A DNA stretch of 64,000 bases from Polyodon spathula (Eukaryota; Chordata; Actinopteri; Acipenseriformes; Polyodontidae): positions 15,695,693 to 15,759,692 of the forward strand of contig NC_054534.1 in the NCBI RefSeq assembly GCF_017654505.1, read 5' to 3'. Position 1 is the stretch's first letter. Every line of letters begins with the position of its first letter. Below, piece after piece: positions 1 through 13,027 of the stretch. A program made the position numbers and the translations under genes. Under the pieces are notes generated by a model, which was not told where the DNA came from, made no database searches, and was given only the letters and a program-made list of their open reading frames with translations.

Positions 1-27
1 GGTTAAGGGTTAGTAAGTTGCTGTTGC

Positions 28-29
<2 letters not shown>

Positions 30-84
<55 letters not shown>
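30..84. repeat. (TTA)n microsatellite
   Basis: About 18 tandem TTA units lie just beyond the PLPPR1 exon, in the next intron. Confidence 0.95.
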
Positions 85-86
<2 letters not shown>

Positions 87-325
87 TTTTTACGCCTTTT
101 TTAGTGCCGTTGAAACAATGCAAAGTGCTAATTGTTTAAAACTAAGTGTTTTTTTTTTGTTTCTTCAGCATGTATTTACAAAACACTGAATTAAAGAAGT
201 TAGCCCCTTTTAGAGAAAAACAGCAAGAACAGAACATAATAAACCATTGTTCTAAACAATTTTCATTCTGCGCATTAGAAGTTACCCCCAATACCTCAAT
301 AAAGCAGGCGAAATGCTTTACTTAC

Positions 326-514
326 AATAGCTGTGGGGGCGGCTGCAACTACACAGTACAGTACGAGTGGTGGAATGAAACTCTCATCTTCTACACCTGG
401 GTAGGGCTTCATCAGGTCAGCGTCATTGCAGAAGAAACCCTGGATGTGCACTCCAAAGGTGTCTGTGCACTCAAAGTAGTAAGCCAGCAGCACAGTCCCA
501 GCCATGATGACAAG
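326..514 (-). CDS. PLPPR1: PLPPR1, second coding exon (63 codons)
   Basis: This exon encodes part of phospholipid phosphatase-related protein 1 (PRG-3), a six-pass membrane protein of the neuronal plasma membrane that promotes filopodia and neurite growth. The family resembles lipid phosphate phosphatases but lacks key catalytic residues, which lie in later exons not in this window. On the minus strand the exon follows a polypyrimidine tract ending CTTTCAG and ends at a GTAAGT donor, so it is 189 bp in phase 0 at both ends. It reads LVIMAGTVLLAYYFECTDTF, then a segment with VHIQGFF and DLMKPYPG, and ends in LVLYCVVAAAPTAI. This holds most of the first membrane helix, the first extracellular loop and the start of the second helix. 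VHIQGFF and DLMKPYPG match vertebrate PLPPR1 as I recall it, better than PLPPR5. The frame stays open past both splice sites, but those extra residues are intronic. Confidence 0.93.
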
Positions 515-653
515 CTGAAAGTAAAGCATGTTTACAGGGGTACATTAGTTTCTGTCATCAGATGGAGCAGTGCTTTAAATCTTTTGTAATCCCAAAGTAC
601 AACATGCTTCCATCTCCCTGCCAACTGCTCCTCTGTAAGACTGGATCTCAATT

Positions 654-841
<188 letters not shown>

Positions 842-849
842 AACTACTC

Positions 850-1920
850 TAATGAAAGTCTCAAATCAAAGATAGACCAAAAATGACTCATAGAGAAATG
901 ATGCTTTCAGCGACAACTGTATCAAAGGACACAAGAGGAACAATAACATGGTTAACAAATCAATGTGGATTTGAAATCCAATGAGTTTTGTGTTCATCAA
1001 ACTTACACTTGACAGGTTGACACCAGACTAGGCTTTCACTTCTGGAGGCCTGGGTTTTGAAGTGAAATTAGTTTGATAGTCACAGAAAACAAACCCACCA
1101 TAGAATTTGCCAATGCTGTTCTTATACTCTTAAAAAAAATTGCTCTGACAGTGATTGAATGGTGCCATTTTGCATCAAACAATTCTGTTCCATGTTATGC
1201 CAGCATGTGAGTAAGTGGTCGTTTAAATGGCTGGCAGATCCAAAATGATGCCCATAAAAAACTGATGATTGATAAGGAGCTATTAGCATCTCTGTGGACT
1301 CCTTTAGAGATGACAGTGTAAAATTCCGGTTGATTTGTCAAAACTGTATTGGCTATTACCCGACATCTGAATCTGACATTAATGTCTTAGGCTCAAAACA
1401 GAACACTAAACAGCCATTTTACACCCACAGTTCCATCACTGGGCAAAGCAGCAACAGGATTTATCACATCACCAAGCTTCAGGTCTGTATTCCCTGCAGC
1501 ACAAAAAATACTTTTTCAATATACTAAAGACAGAGGTACTTGATGTCCTTTATGTTTATATTGTACTGCATTGCTGATCAGATATCTGTATTTTATGTTT
1601 TACCACAATCACCGTATAACAAATAAAAGTTATACTGTAAAAGCACCAGGATAAAAGCATAAATGTTCACATGATTTTATAATCATGTCAAAATCTGTAG
1701 AGACAGTACACTAATGATTTAACAAATTATGATAGTGGATTCAAATAAACTGTATCTAACAATTTTGCATTGAAAACTATTCTTATATTTGCTACCTATA
1801 TTGTTTTAGCCAATAGGAATGTTACTTAATGAATGTATTTATAATAATTTACTAACAAGTTGGGAATATCTTTGCAATTTAGACACATTGTTATACCAAT
1901 CTGTATATATGTATAATATA

Positions 1921-1979
<59 letters not shown>

Positions 1980-4255
1980 GTATATATAACTGTCAGTTTT
2001 GAACACTAGGGGAAGATATCAGGAACATGGATTCATGTTTACTTGAAAATAATTCCTTCAGCAATAAAAGTGCCTTATTTTCAACCCGAACTTCAGTCTA
2101 CTTGTGTCACCTTTCATACTGACGGTTGGCTACCACAATCAAATTCGGAACTTATCGTTCACTATATATATATATACACTCTCTCGGTACATATTACCAT
2201 CTGATAAAATGTTTATTTAAAATTTTTAAAGCACATGTCTCTGGTTTCGCAATAGCTCAATATCGAGGGCTTTCAGACAATTACATTTGACAGAAGAAAG
2301 AGTGAAAAACCACGGAGTACTAAGACAGCTGTGAACGATACTGATCACAGCCACATCTCAAGGTCACAGCAGTTAAATCTTGTATTAGAACTCAGCCTGT
2401 CACATCCAGTATCTGGAAAGATTTCAAGTTGACATTTCTTTTACATATCTAAACATTGGGCTGCAATGTAATGACACCTCAGTTCGATGCCCCAAAGCAT
2501 TATTAAATAGATCAATCATTTATGTAAGCTTACCATGTGCATAAGTGTATCCATCAGTTGTATACCAGACACCTGGTGTTATTATGCTTGGAAGTAAGTG
2601 GCTTATACGTGTAGGTAGACAAAGAACTAAAGATGTAACCCCCTTTTGCACAGTATTTATGGGACTGTACCTACAGTCAGGATCAACTACCTGTTAAATG
2701 TTGAACACCTTTTTGTTGGTTTAAAAAATGTGGGACTTATCAAGTACTTTCACTAAAATGTTATCCCATGATATCATAAAATCTTATTTTTGTTGTCAGC
2801 AGCAGCAATTTTGTTTTCAAAACATGATACGCAACAACTACTGTGATGGAAGTCAACAACTATTCCACTGACTGCTTAAAAATGATAAATTCATATCCTT
2901 CCTTTAAACTTGTCATGGTTGCTTGAAGATGATTCAAAGGCCTTCTCAAATCTGTCGTGCAGAACACCCCAGTCTTTTCTGAGAATTCATGCTGCTTTAC
3001 AGAATGCTGAAACACCAATCAGTACAGCCATAGTGTAGAAAATATATGCAGGACAAAAAGAGCATCTCACAGTGCCCAGAGATGGAACATGTTGGTGAAT
3101 GCAGTCAGGGCTTTGACTTTATAATGCAGCTAAGTTACTGTGCAAAGGTTTTCAATCAATGAATTTTTTTTTTTTTAATTTGTGCTATTAAATTGTTACT
3201 TTTAAATGTGCCGACTTTTAAGGCAATACTCTTGTCATGAACAAATATTTGAAATTGCTTAAGTGCTTTTTTCTTTCTTTTTTTTTAATAGAGATTGTTA
3301 AATTACCAGAAATTGTGTATTTCGGTCTTATTATTATTGACTAATGCTCATGTAATGTTTGTATTTAACATGCTTTCTTCAATTATCTTATAATAAGAGT
3401 ATATTTCGATTATTTTATGAATCTGCCAGTTCTCTCACAGATGATAGCTGCATCAGAGTTGACAGATGATTCTCATTGCACCAGTTCAGTGAAGTAATCC
3501 GTTACATGAATTTCAAATTAAGTACTGAAAACTTGTTTGCCTGAGGAAACCCTGCAGTTTACAGAATCTTTAGCTTTAAAAGTTAAGTATAAAATCCCCT
3601 AGTTCATTTGACCTCAATTTAATATAATTTCCTGTGCATTTAATTAAGAATTAATGTTCCTGCTGAAACAAAAATTGACCCTAGTGGAGGATATTGTTGC
3701 TTTTACAAACTGAACAAACTCTTTTTTTTGTATGAAGACGTTTTTTTTTTAAATGTGTTTTTTAGGTTTTATTTTGGACTGAATTGCTTAAGCTACCTGA
3801 AATGTATGTTGCCGTTTGAAATGAGTTTCAAGATTCTACACTGTTCTTAGCTCATAAAGGAGGTCTACCTGTGGGATAATGACCACTCTACTGAAGCCTG
3901 ACTGGCTGAGATTACTTTTTTTTTTTTTTTTTTTTTTTAAAGTAAATATGTAAAGTGTCTCACACGCTGTAGCCTCCTTGTTTAGTGCTCCAATTAATGA
4001 TGGATAGTCACATTAGGCTTTCTAAATTTCAAAATATTTCTGAAATAATGCCTAACATTTTTCCTGAGTTACTTAATGCAAAACAGTGAGGATTCAGGTG
4101 ATAGCAGATTACAGTCTATGCTAGTAAAAGGGGTCCTAATTGTCCACCTGCCATACAGTATTTTCTTATTGCCCATCATGATTGCAGACAAAGGCCCGCA
4201 ATTACCTGGACAATACTACACTATTGTTCATGATTAACTGTATTTCCACCACGAG
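850..4255. other. intronic, no recognised gene
   Basis: AT-rich DNA with an (AT)n tract at 1924-1978 and several poly-T runs (for example near 3920). Nothing coding was recognised on either strand. Confidence 0.6.
1924..1978. repeat. (AT)n microsatellite
   Basis: About 25 AT units with one TT interruption. Confidence 0.95.
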
Positions 4256-4261
4256 CACTAT

Positions 4262-4783
4262 AACACGCACTGTTTAATTTTTTTTCCCAGAGTAAAACTG
4301 GTTTAAAAGACATCGCAAAAGGACACTTGGTTCTGTATCTCCAGCCAAGCCCCACCCCTTGATCACTGTATTTTTTACATACCTCTTTATAGACGTGGAT
4401 ACTGATAAATCCTCCTGATCACTCGTTTTATCACCAAACCTCAATAATGTGGTCCAAGTCATTATTATATTATTATAACATCAAATAAAAGCTTTGTAAA
4501 TGTCTGTGATATTCTTTGAGCGCTGGATGCAGAAGCCCCTACCTCCTTTGTTATGTCTGTGTTATCTCTGTAATGCATGGGGCTATGAGAAACACCCTTT
4601 TTCGGTTTTATTCGGCTCCTATCGGTCTCACTCGGCCATTGAAAGTTTTTCTCTGCTTCTTCCAGAGAAAAAATAACTAGAGTGCTTTATGTCTTTCTGA
4701 TGTCGGACCCTGTCCGACATCGGACTGGAAAGGGAAAATTGTAATGTCAGACCTGGTCCGACATAGGACCGGCAAAGGGTTAA
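4262..4783 (+). mobile_element. piggyBac-type MITE, copy 1, left end lost
   Basis: It ends in GGCAAAGGG followed by TTAA at 4780-4783, the piggyBac target site. Its body matches the copies at 6980-7562 and 35381-35997, including the block near AGCCAAGCCCCACCCCTTGAT and two copies of a GTCCGACAT palindrome. The left terminal 70 bp or so seen in the other copies is missing. It has no transposase, so it is nonautonomous. Confidence 0.7.
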
Positions 4784-6240
4784 AGATAGGGACTATTATT
4801 CCAGGAACGACCAGTGGATTAAAATGGAGCAAGACACACCGCTGTATTGCCTGTTAGTTAATATTTACTGTCTTTTGTCATCAGACCATATAGAATAGAT
4901 ATAGAAATAAAATACCACTGCACCTGGATTACCCGTTTATTGATCACCACAGCACTCCTGAACCTGCACACTTAACCACTTTGCCACAATTACCCATTAC
5001 TAGTACACCTTTAAAACTGATATCTCATGTGACACTACTTAGTTTCACTGGCATGGTGTTTCTTTTAAAGAGTCAGTGGGGGTGATGTAGGGATACATGC
5101 AAAGTGATTCAGTGACCCTGCATATTCACTTTGTTTGGGATACGGTGGTAAGGTGTAATTGTCTGACTCCGCAGGTCATCCTAGACCTAACAGCTGAATT
5201 TCACATTTTCCTCACCTGGTTGACTGTCTTCCTTGTAACACTGACTATCTCCACTAAAGAGGATCACATGGCCGCTTTGGTAGCATAACTGATGTTGGCT
5301 GAGGCTTTTCCAAACAACTAAATTTCATGCTGAGTGACCTCAGCCACAAGGACTCTCAGTTCCTTCTCAGAAAACTTTTTTTTTTCTTTTCCGTGAGCCA
5401 AGAGGACTTTGCTACCCTTCCTCTGATACTTTTTTGTTTGGTTTGATTTTCGCGCTCTACAAATCTCATTCAGCACCTACTGCTCTCTTTACTCCTGACT
5501 CACCTTACCTCTGGGTTGTAAGTGCAGTCGCTAAATAACCCGATGTACAGGCAGCTGTCATTGAGGCCCTCGTTATCATTATTGCAGCTCATTATTTGTG
5601 CATGTTGAGTAACCTGCATTTCACTTAAGCTTACATAGGCTGCAGTGCAAAAAATAATTGCCTGGCCGTTAGGCAATTTGGATTTTGCAGCCACATTTGT
5701 TTGCACTACGCCTATCCTTACATCAGCCCCAGTATGTCTATATAAATTATAACAATACAGCCAGATGTACCAGGCTTTAATGTTGTTTATGATGTTTTGG
5801 GTTGACCTGAATTACATTTGTGTGTATTATGAACCGGTTTGAGAATGACTACTGAAACGGTAACTGTATAAATTTAATACTGAGCCCAGATCATACATAA
5901 TTGGCTTCATTAGATACCTAGTGGGATTTGTATATTAGCACTATGCATTACAGGAAATAGCTATTTTGAGTGTTGCTTCTTCCACTGCCAATGATGAAGT
6001 ATTTGAATTGCAGGATACTACTACTGAGGTGAGCAGGTAAATCTTGATTCCTGCAACCTTTAGTTTGCAGCTGCAGGCCTGCTCTCGTAGCTACTGGTTT
6101 CAGGATTAGAAACAGCATAAAGAAGTCAAATAAAATATTTAGCTTTCACATGCATTATTACACTGTTGCATTTGTTTGCAAATGATATTTGATGTTGTTC
6201 CAAAAGAAATGTGCTATGAGGTGTCCACAGGAGTTTTTCA
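4784..6240. other. intronic, no recognised gene
   Basis: I see no transposon ends and no coding similarity on either strand here. Short open frames have no recognisable product. Confidence 0.5.
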
Positions 6241-6979
6241 AGGTACAGTAGTCTCAGCGTATAGGAACACCTCCTAAGAGAACACTTCGCCTAAGAGAAC
6301 ACCCTTGTGGTAAAATTGATTTCTCTCATTGTAAATGCTCCACCTAAAGGAACAGGAACTTCACTTAAAAGAACACCTTTTTGGCACCACTACTGATTTG
6401 TTCACAACTATACAGTACTGTTTTGTAACCTGATAACTCATCATCATCATCATCAAACTCAATTAAATTCAATTGGTTTATTCAATCTTTTCATAAGTGA
6501 CTTGTCAGTGTGAGAGTGTCTTGAGGCAAAACGATTGAATTATTCAATCTTTCCAGAGCTGCCGTCATATCATTCTCTCATTTTGTATTCTGATTTCCAC
6601 GACTGTACCTCATTGTTACAAAATGGCATGTAAAAAACGGCGAAATGCATCACTGTTTCTTTTGCTACAAAAGGTTGTAAATTGATCGAGCTCCTGAATA
6701 AAGCCTGAAATCAGACACAAGTCGCCTAGCAATTTGGTGTTTTCCGTTCTGGAAATATGTGCATGTCTTGAATATCTTGCCGAGTATCACAAGCAGGAGA
6801 TTATGGAATTGGTAAAACAGTCTGGTTGCTTGTCAGTGGTCGCTAACGTGTCGACTTATGCAAAAGATCAGTATGGGTTACACATTTTATTTGTTTTACA
6901 AGACCTAACATTTACCTACAGGCTGTTAATTACAACACAGTTTCACAAGCTATTGTAAAGTGCTTGAGTAACTTTGGTG
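6241..6979 (+). mobile_element. pogo/Tigger-like DNA transposon remnant
   Basis: The left end has repeated AGAGAACAC units typical of this element's terminal repeat. From about 6624, three frames together read MACKKRRNASL, then KLIELL, NQTQVA and QFGV, the helix-turn-helix DNA-binding start of a pogo/Tigger transposase. The frames are broken by stops (TGA, TAG) and shifts. The catalytic core is absent; the sequence stops at the TTAA of the next piggyBac MITE. A related copy in reverse lies at 18190-18412. Confidence 0.6.
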
Positions 6980-7562
6980 TTAACTGTTTGCGTTCCTATG
7001 TCGGACCAGGTCCGACATTACAATTTTCCCATTCCAGTCCGATGTCGGACCCTGTCCGACCTCATCAAAAAGACGTCAAGCACAGGTCTTTAGTAGTTTA
7101 TTTTCTCCAGAAAAAGCCGAGAAAGCCTTTAAATGACCGAGTGAGACTGAAAAAAAAGAGGCGTATCTCATAGCCCAATCCACTATAGAGATAACACAGA
7201 CATAACCAAGCTCAAAGAATATCACAGACATTTGCAGACCTTTTTGAGATGTTATAATAATAAAATAATGACTTGGATCACACTATTGAGGAGTTTGATG
7301 ATAAAACGAGTGATCAGGAGAGGATTTATCAGTATGCACGTCTATAAAGAGGTATGTGAAAAATACAGCAAACAAGGGGTGGGGCTTGGCTGGAGATACA
7401 GTACTGCATATCCTTTTGCGATGCCTTATAGTCCTGTTTTACTCAGAAAAAAAAAAATTTAAACAGAGTGTGTAAAATAAACAGCGCGTGTGAAAATAAA
7501 CAGCGCATGTGAAAATAAATTGCACCTGACAAGTGCTGAATAAATGGACTGAAAAGGGTTAA
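6980..7562 (-). mobile_element. piggyBac-type MITE, copy 2, both ends present
   Basis: TTAA sits at both edges (6980-6983 and 7559-7562). The left edge reads TTAACTGTTTGCGTTCC and the right edge reads GAAAAGGGTTAA. The body is the reverse complement of copies 1 and 3, with the GTCCGACAT palindromes near the left end. At 583 bp it has no transposase coding capacity. Confidence 0.8.
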
Positions 7563-7659
7563 TTTTGACATCAGTACATTTATCTATACATTTGCTATTT
7601 AAAAAATAAAAAATAAAAAATCTGTACACATATTTTATTATAGTGGCTTTAAGCTCTCT

Positions 7660-9113
7660 GGGGGGCCATTTCACCCTGAAATTTTGTTTTGGTAGGGTTA
7701 GTCAAATCCCCTTTTTGTGTTAGCAGAGAGTAAACCTCTGGATAATCACAACCTAGTGTTATGGCATGTGGAAACTTGGGAACAACCACAAATCATATCA
7801 CAAGCTTTTCTGTGGATTTCAACTTTTACTACACAGGTTGGACAGTAATTAATTTCACCATGCACACACATAATACTGGTTTTGTGATCCTGTACCAGGT
7901 GACTAGTTTTCATAAGATTGCTGGAAACCAATGTTATTGCACTTCCCGAATCAGTTAGAGCTTGTGCCTTCTTCCCATTTATTATAAATCAGTACCATAA
8001 ATTAATTACCAATCCCATTTACCAGGCTAACCACTTCACACTGATAATCTGTTACCCCCAAGTTACATTGCATTGGTTCTTGTTCATTGGGCCACTGAAC
8101 AGCAATATGTCCAAATTCTTAGCAACAAAAACACTTATAATTTTTATAAGGGTCTAGGCTTTTATGAAGCCACTTTTTGGCCACCACACTTCCCTAATCC
8201 CTTTGCGGTCCAGGACAGCTTTTCCGTACACCTATCTTCAGTTCAGTCTTACTAGGGCTCTTGGAGTACTGGTCCTTCGGACTCTGGGTTCGCCAGGTGC
8301 TCCTCGGGAAATCCAAATCAGATGTGTGTGTAAGTTCCTCAGGTGCCAGGTGGCGCGCCACCAAGAAAACCAAATCCCCAAAAGTGGCAGGTTCAACTTG
8401 GCCAACCCATTTCCAAAGGGAGGATGGCAGAGCTCGGAGACACCGGTCCATCACCAGGATTTCAACTATTCTGCTGCCACTGTTTTCCTTTGGCTGTAGC
8501 CGCCTCCTCGTGAGATGTATGAGGTTGAATATCTGCGACCTTGAGGCTCAACCATCCTTGTAACTCCAGGCATGCAATCTTTGGCCCCGGACTGCTGTGG
8601 TTACTCCTGCCCAGGCCAGGATCTCTGCTTTGAGCTTGCTGCAATCCGCTTCTGGTGTCAAGTCGTGATGCGCTTTGTGGGCATCACCGATGAGAAAGGG
8701 GGCCACGAAACCTGCCCACCGGGACTGGGCCAAGTACTCCCGTGCATCTGTCCTCTCAAATGCCAGCAAGAAAGCCTCCACGTCATCCTCTGCCATCATC
8801 TTCTGTAAGATATGACTTGGTCTTACAACTTTAGCACCCTCACCTGTCGGTGATGTTGTGATTGCTGAGATGTGTCCTCCTAGCTCCTGTAGTGCTGCTT
8901 ACCCCTGTGTAATTTGGGTAATCATCATCTGGTTTGTTTGTTGATGGGCTGTGAATTGTTTAGGCACTGACTTGTTCCATTTGCGCTCTGTTTGTCTTTT
9001 GCTGAGTGGCAGTTGCCTGTATCAGCGCTTTAAGGACGTCTTCCATTTTATTTCTTTTTTTTTGTAGTTCAGTGCTAGGTCAATAGGAGGCGCAATCCCA
9101 CCCTGCCACCACG
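7660..9113 (-). pseudogene. Gypsy (Gmr1-like) gag-protease remnant with SCAN domain
   Basis: On the minus strand, ATG at 9046 starts MEDVLKALIQATATQQ, a gag N-terminus. At 8799-8330 a SCAN-type domain follows in one frame (DDVEAFLLAFER, then AEILAWAGVTTAVR, then IVEILVMDRCLRALP and VARHLAPEELT), interrupted by one TGA. Around 8133-8090 is a CCHC zinc knuckle (EFGHIAVQ), with an in-frame stop and Trp for the last Cys. At 7956-7927 is the aspartic protease motif LTDSGSAITLV with the catalytic DSG. Reverse transcriptase and integrase are missing. SCAN domains are known to derive from the capsid of Gypsy elements of this type. It lies between a piggyBac MITE and its own LTR, and it is not a working gene. 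Confidence 0.8.
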
Positions 9114-9650
9114 TGTAGTAGCGTGACTGGTGGTCAAGGCAGACAACAGCAGGAATAGCACTCACCCAAAGATAGGACTGTGGTTTGAGCACTTTTGCAC
9201 ACTTTTTTTTAACTCAAAGACCCATACCCTATCGCCCTCTAGTGGTTAATCCACTGATACTGCAGCAAAACTACTTTAACAGGGAGAGCTCTGGTCGTTC
9301 TCAGACTTATATATCTGCTGTCGCACACTTTGTTACAGCATACACTTTCCTATTGCTTTTCTCTTACTTACTCTGTAAGTACCTGTTTCCACCATTTTTT
9401 CTTTGTTTGAATTGGCTGGTTTATTTATTTATTCATTTTCATTATTGTTTGCTGCTGTATCATTTGCAAGACATGTTTTTTATAACCTTACAAAGTTGTA
9501 TTCTTAGAGTTTTAAAAAAGTACATTTGTTGTACAGCAATGCATATATTACATCTTCAGCACCATCATACAATATTACCAAGTTCCAGCAGATGGCAGCA
9601 AAATGCCACTTTCTGCAGGAGTTTTTGTAAGCAGTTCATAGTTTATTAAC
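9114..9650 (-). mobile_element. LTR of the SCAN-Gypsy element (outer edge uncertain)
   Basis: The LTR starts TGTAGTAG on the plus strand, so it ends in ACA on the minus strand, directly next to a primer-binding-like GTGGTGGCAGGGTGGGAT (9095-9112). A minus-strand TATATAAG lies near 9306-9315, a plausible LTR TATA box. I could not fix the outer end or a target duplication. Confidence 0.5.
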
Positions 9651-9743
9651 TATTCCTATTTAGGAATAACTTTACTATATTTATTCCTATATTTATAACT
9701 TTTTCTATAAATCAAAACAAAAAAGTTATTTTGAAAAAATAAA

Positions 9744-9749
<6 letters not shown>

Positions 9750-9813
<64 letters not shown>
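9750..9813. repeat. (AT)n microsatellite
   Basis: About 30 AT units with one TT break. Confidence 0.95.
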
Positions 9814-9816
<3 letters not shown>

Positions 9817-10021
9817 TGATATGTTGTGGTTTTAGCCCATAATTTCAATATTACAATATTCCATATTGAATGCATAAATGTCTCTAAAGATACTAAGGGT
9901 ACACGGTCCAAGTTCAATTTTAAAAAAAGTGTCAAAAAAGCACTGTACTTTATCTTAAACTTTAGATGCAGCTGCACCTGAAGTGACTGCTCAATGCATG
10001 GTCAATCAGGGACCAATTCCA

Positions 10022-10757
10022 TTAACCCTTTTGAGCAGTGAGTTCTAAAATGCACTGCCGGAGTGAGTTTTTTTTCTGTCTTCTGCATGTGCTTGATTAT
10101 TACGAAAACAGTGTACAAACAAGCTGAAAGCTATATTTCTGTATGTATGTAATGAACACTGACGAAATACAGACAAACCATGTTCACCGTAAATAAATAA
10201 AACAAATATATTTTTTATTTAGTTTTGACTAAAAAAATAATAATATGTAAGCAACAAACAATAAACAACGGTGTAAAACAACCACAGCAACAAGTCCTAA
10301 CAAAAAAAAAAGGGGCGGGAGAGACGTGAATAAATCATATCCGTGTAAACAGGTTGTAGGGGCGGAGAGAGTGAGAGTGTCTAGTGCTTCAGTGTATGAT
10401 ACTCCTTGAAGCATGGAGCAATGCACAGAGCTTGACGCCGCCTCTTCACTGTCACTTGATGTTGATGGTAAATATTCTTTGCTTATGTCTTCACTGACAC
10501 ACTCACTGGCATCCGATTCAGTGGAATAATTGTATGTATTTGAATTTAAATCTCACTGAGCAATTTTCACCGGTTTACAACCACTGTTGACATTTTTGTG
10601 ACTGGGTTTATTATATGTAACTCAGTCAATATCTGGCAGAGGGTGCAGGAGACCAATAAAAGGTGTTAAAGAAACCTAGTGTTACAATATCATGTGATCA
10701 GGGGTTTTGTAGGCTCAGTAATTTAACGTTTAACGTTCATACTAGTCAAAGGGTTAA
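10022..10757. mobile_element. second-family piggyBac-type MITE, 736 bp
   Basis: TTAA flanks both ends (10022-10025 and 10754-10757). The ends read TTAACCCTTTTGAGCAGT and, as reverse complement of the right end, TTAACCCTTTGACTAGTA. The terminal inverted repeat is short and imperfect. The body differs from the three other MITEs here. No transposase was seen. Confidence 0.6.
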
Positions 10758-11429
10758 CAAAGTGGTGGCGGCCAAACTTGTATAAAATGAAAATGAATCT
10801 GCCATGTAAAAGACGAGGCATTTCATGTGCATGAAAACACGGGTCAGAATCTGATGTGAAAACAGCTCTTGCCACAAGATTGTGTACGTATGTGTAGCCA
10901 CACCAAATTAAACCTATAAACACATGTCCGTTTCATAACTAACACACACAGGGCAATCTGCAGCCCTTTCTAGGAACGCATAGTTAAACACTGCTTATCT
11001 AACATCTCAGTAAACAGTGCTTTCTTTTTTATATATATAATAGTTTTCAGTTACACAATAAATTACAGACATATTTTACAAACAACATCATGAATGTATT
11101 GTAATTGGGTTTGTTTCTGTCACATTAACGTGTATCCATAAACTGTGTTAAGCACTCCAAACTTGTGTACTACACCTGTTAAATCGATGCTGGGACTTGC
11201 TTTAATAACTTAACTTGCATGTTTTTGTATCTTAAATTTAAAGGGGAAGTGAACTGGTGGGACTGTGTGTGTTAAAATTATTCATCAAGTGCTAAAGATA
11301 ACATTTATCACTCAAATACCCTTGTATTTATCATATACCACAATAAAAGACTTTTAAAACTACGCAACCGGCACTTAAATGTTGCTGTGTTCTGTCATAT
11401 TGACAGTTTTCCCATGACGTCAATGTTTA

Positions 11430-11659
11430 GACCGCTCCACCGATGGGTGTAAGCAAAGTCTCACAAGAGCACTGGAACCGAATGACTTTGAAGAGTTACA
11501 ATCTATTGGTAAAAACGTTCTGCATGAATTATAGAGCGTCAAATAGGCCCTATTGAAACTGAAAGAAAGGATTGAGATTCCTGGGAATCTGATCCAGCTA
11601 GTGAGAGATCGGGATCCTGACAAACAGCACACAATATCTGGTGCAGCTGCTGTAACTGC
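11430..11659 (+). pseudogene. decayed coding fragment of unknown origin
   Basis: One plus-strand frame reads ALEPNDFEELQSIGKNVLHEL, stop, SVK, stop, then ALLKLKERIEIPGNLIQLVRD and on to GAAAVTA, where the hAT MITE begins. The sequence looks like real helical protein with two point nonsense changes. I do not recognise the family. It could be transposon debris or a processed pseudogene. Confidence 0.35.
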
Positions 11660-12156
11660 TAGGGCTGTCAGTTAACCATCAAAATAGCAATCGATTAATT
11701 GGGCACACAAAATATAATCATTTGAGTAAATATTGATAATTGTACTGCCCACATACCTTCCCGCTACTTCCATTCCTCTCCCGCTACGTTGTATTTTAAT
11801 ATCATTGCAGTTAAGTAAAATCTTGTGCACAACAATTAAACGCAAGGGGAAATTACGCCTTGGTAGCATCAGGAAAAAAAAAAAAACATTAACAACAAGC
11901 TTAAAGCATGCTTAACATACTAAAGAGTGTTACTAAAATATTTCCAAACAGACTACAGTACTTTGAAATGTAATCTATATAAAACTAGACATGGGTTTAT
12001 GAAAAACGTCTTTTTTTTTTTTTTGTATTTAGTGACAGCTGCAGCATCATGGATTGCATCTTGTTAATACTGTACCACCTAACCTTCACTATCTGTGAAA
12101 CACACAATGAGGAAATCCCTGTCTAAAACATCATCATCATCATCATCATCATCATC

Positions 12157-12205
<49 letters not shown>

Positions 12206-12744
12206 TAATAATTGATTGATTTACAGCAAATGCAGACTCGCTATAGGTCAAGTTGATTGTTACTCCAAACTTGCGTTTAACATCACTGATTGTTTATTTT
12301 TATTTTATTTTTATTTATTTTTTTAGCGTTATTGAATATTGTTAAATATTCATTATATAAGCGTTCATTTTGAAACTCCAATGAAGCGCAAACTGTATCA
12401 GTCAGTTTTCTTCAATGTCCACAACTTATCAATTTATTTACATGCTGTTTGCCAGGAATACAAGCCTATCACCCTGGTCTGCATACAAGGTGGCACGTTT
12501 TTTATACACAGAGGGGCGTACTTACAAAGCATTTTCTAAACTTATTCGCTGGTAGGATGAAACACTGTAAATAGCAAGACAGGGCGTTCGGTGCAGTTTC
12601 GTTGATAAACTTAAATGATGTCATGAACTACGTGCTTTCAAAAATGTAATTATTTAAACGCTTATCCAGTACTTATATCAATGTCTATAATGAGGAATGG
12701 AATTGATTGAAAAATCGATTTCCGATTTCGTCGAAGCAGCCCTA
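11660..12744. mobile_element. hAT-type MITE with perfect 8-bp target duplication
   Basis: The element starts TAGGGCTGTCAG and ends GCAGCCCTA, and is flanked on both sides by GTAACTGC (11652-11659 and 12745-12752). An 8-bp duplication is the hAT signature. A shorter relative in reverse lies at 45878-46261. Inside is an (ATC)n(ATA)n tract. No transposase coding was recognised. Confidence 0.88.
12129..12204. repeat. (ATC)n(ATA)n compound microsatellite
   Basis: About nine ATC units run into about sixteen ATA units, inside the hAT MITE. Confidence 0.95.
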
Positions 12745-13027
12745 GTAACTGCACAGTAATGCCTACTCGTGAGTAATGTGTTTGTTTTGAATTTGCTCGC
12801 ATACAGCACAGAATTCCTGAAAAACTGTGGGGTTACAGATCAAGCTGATTGTCACTCCTTCACGCAAAATGCCAGTTTAAAAATGGTGCGCCTGGACAGA
12901 GAGGTGCTGGACACTGCACTGCTGCTTTTTACAGACACTTGAGCTGACTCTGCGACCTGTCACAAGCAGGTAGCCTGTGTTTGTATTTATGTGTTTCATA
13001 ATTCTCGTACGCATTACATTATTACTA

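Noticed and set aside
146..589. 147-codon open frame on the plus strand
   Set aside because: It lies antisense over the PLPPR1 exon at 326-514. The minus-strand reading matches a known protein with correct splice sites; the plus-strand reading matches nothing.
8194..8215. CCCTTTGCGGTCC word like a piggyBac MITE end
   Set aside because: It is not preceded by TTAA (it reads TAAT), no second end follows, and it falls inside the Gypsy gag remnant. Treated as chance.
9185..9649. 154-codon plus-strand open frame
   Set aside because: It is hydrophobic from T-rich codons and lies antisense in the Gypsy LTR. No recognisable product.
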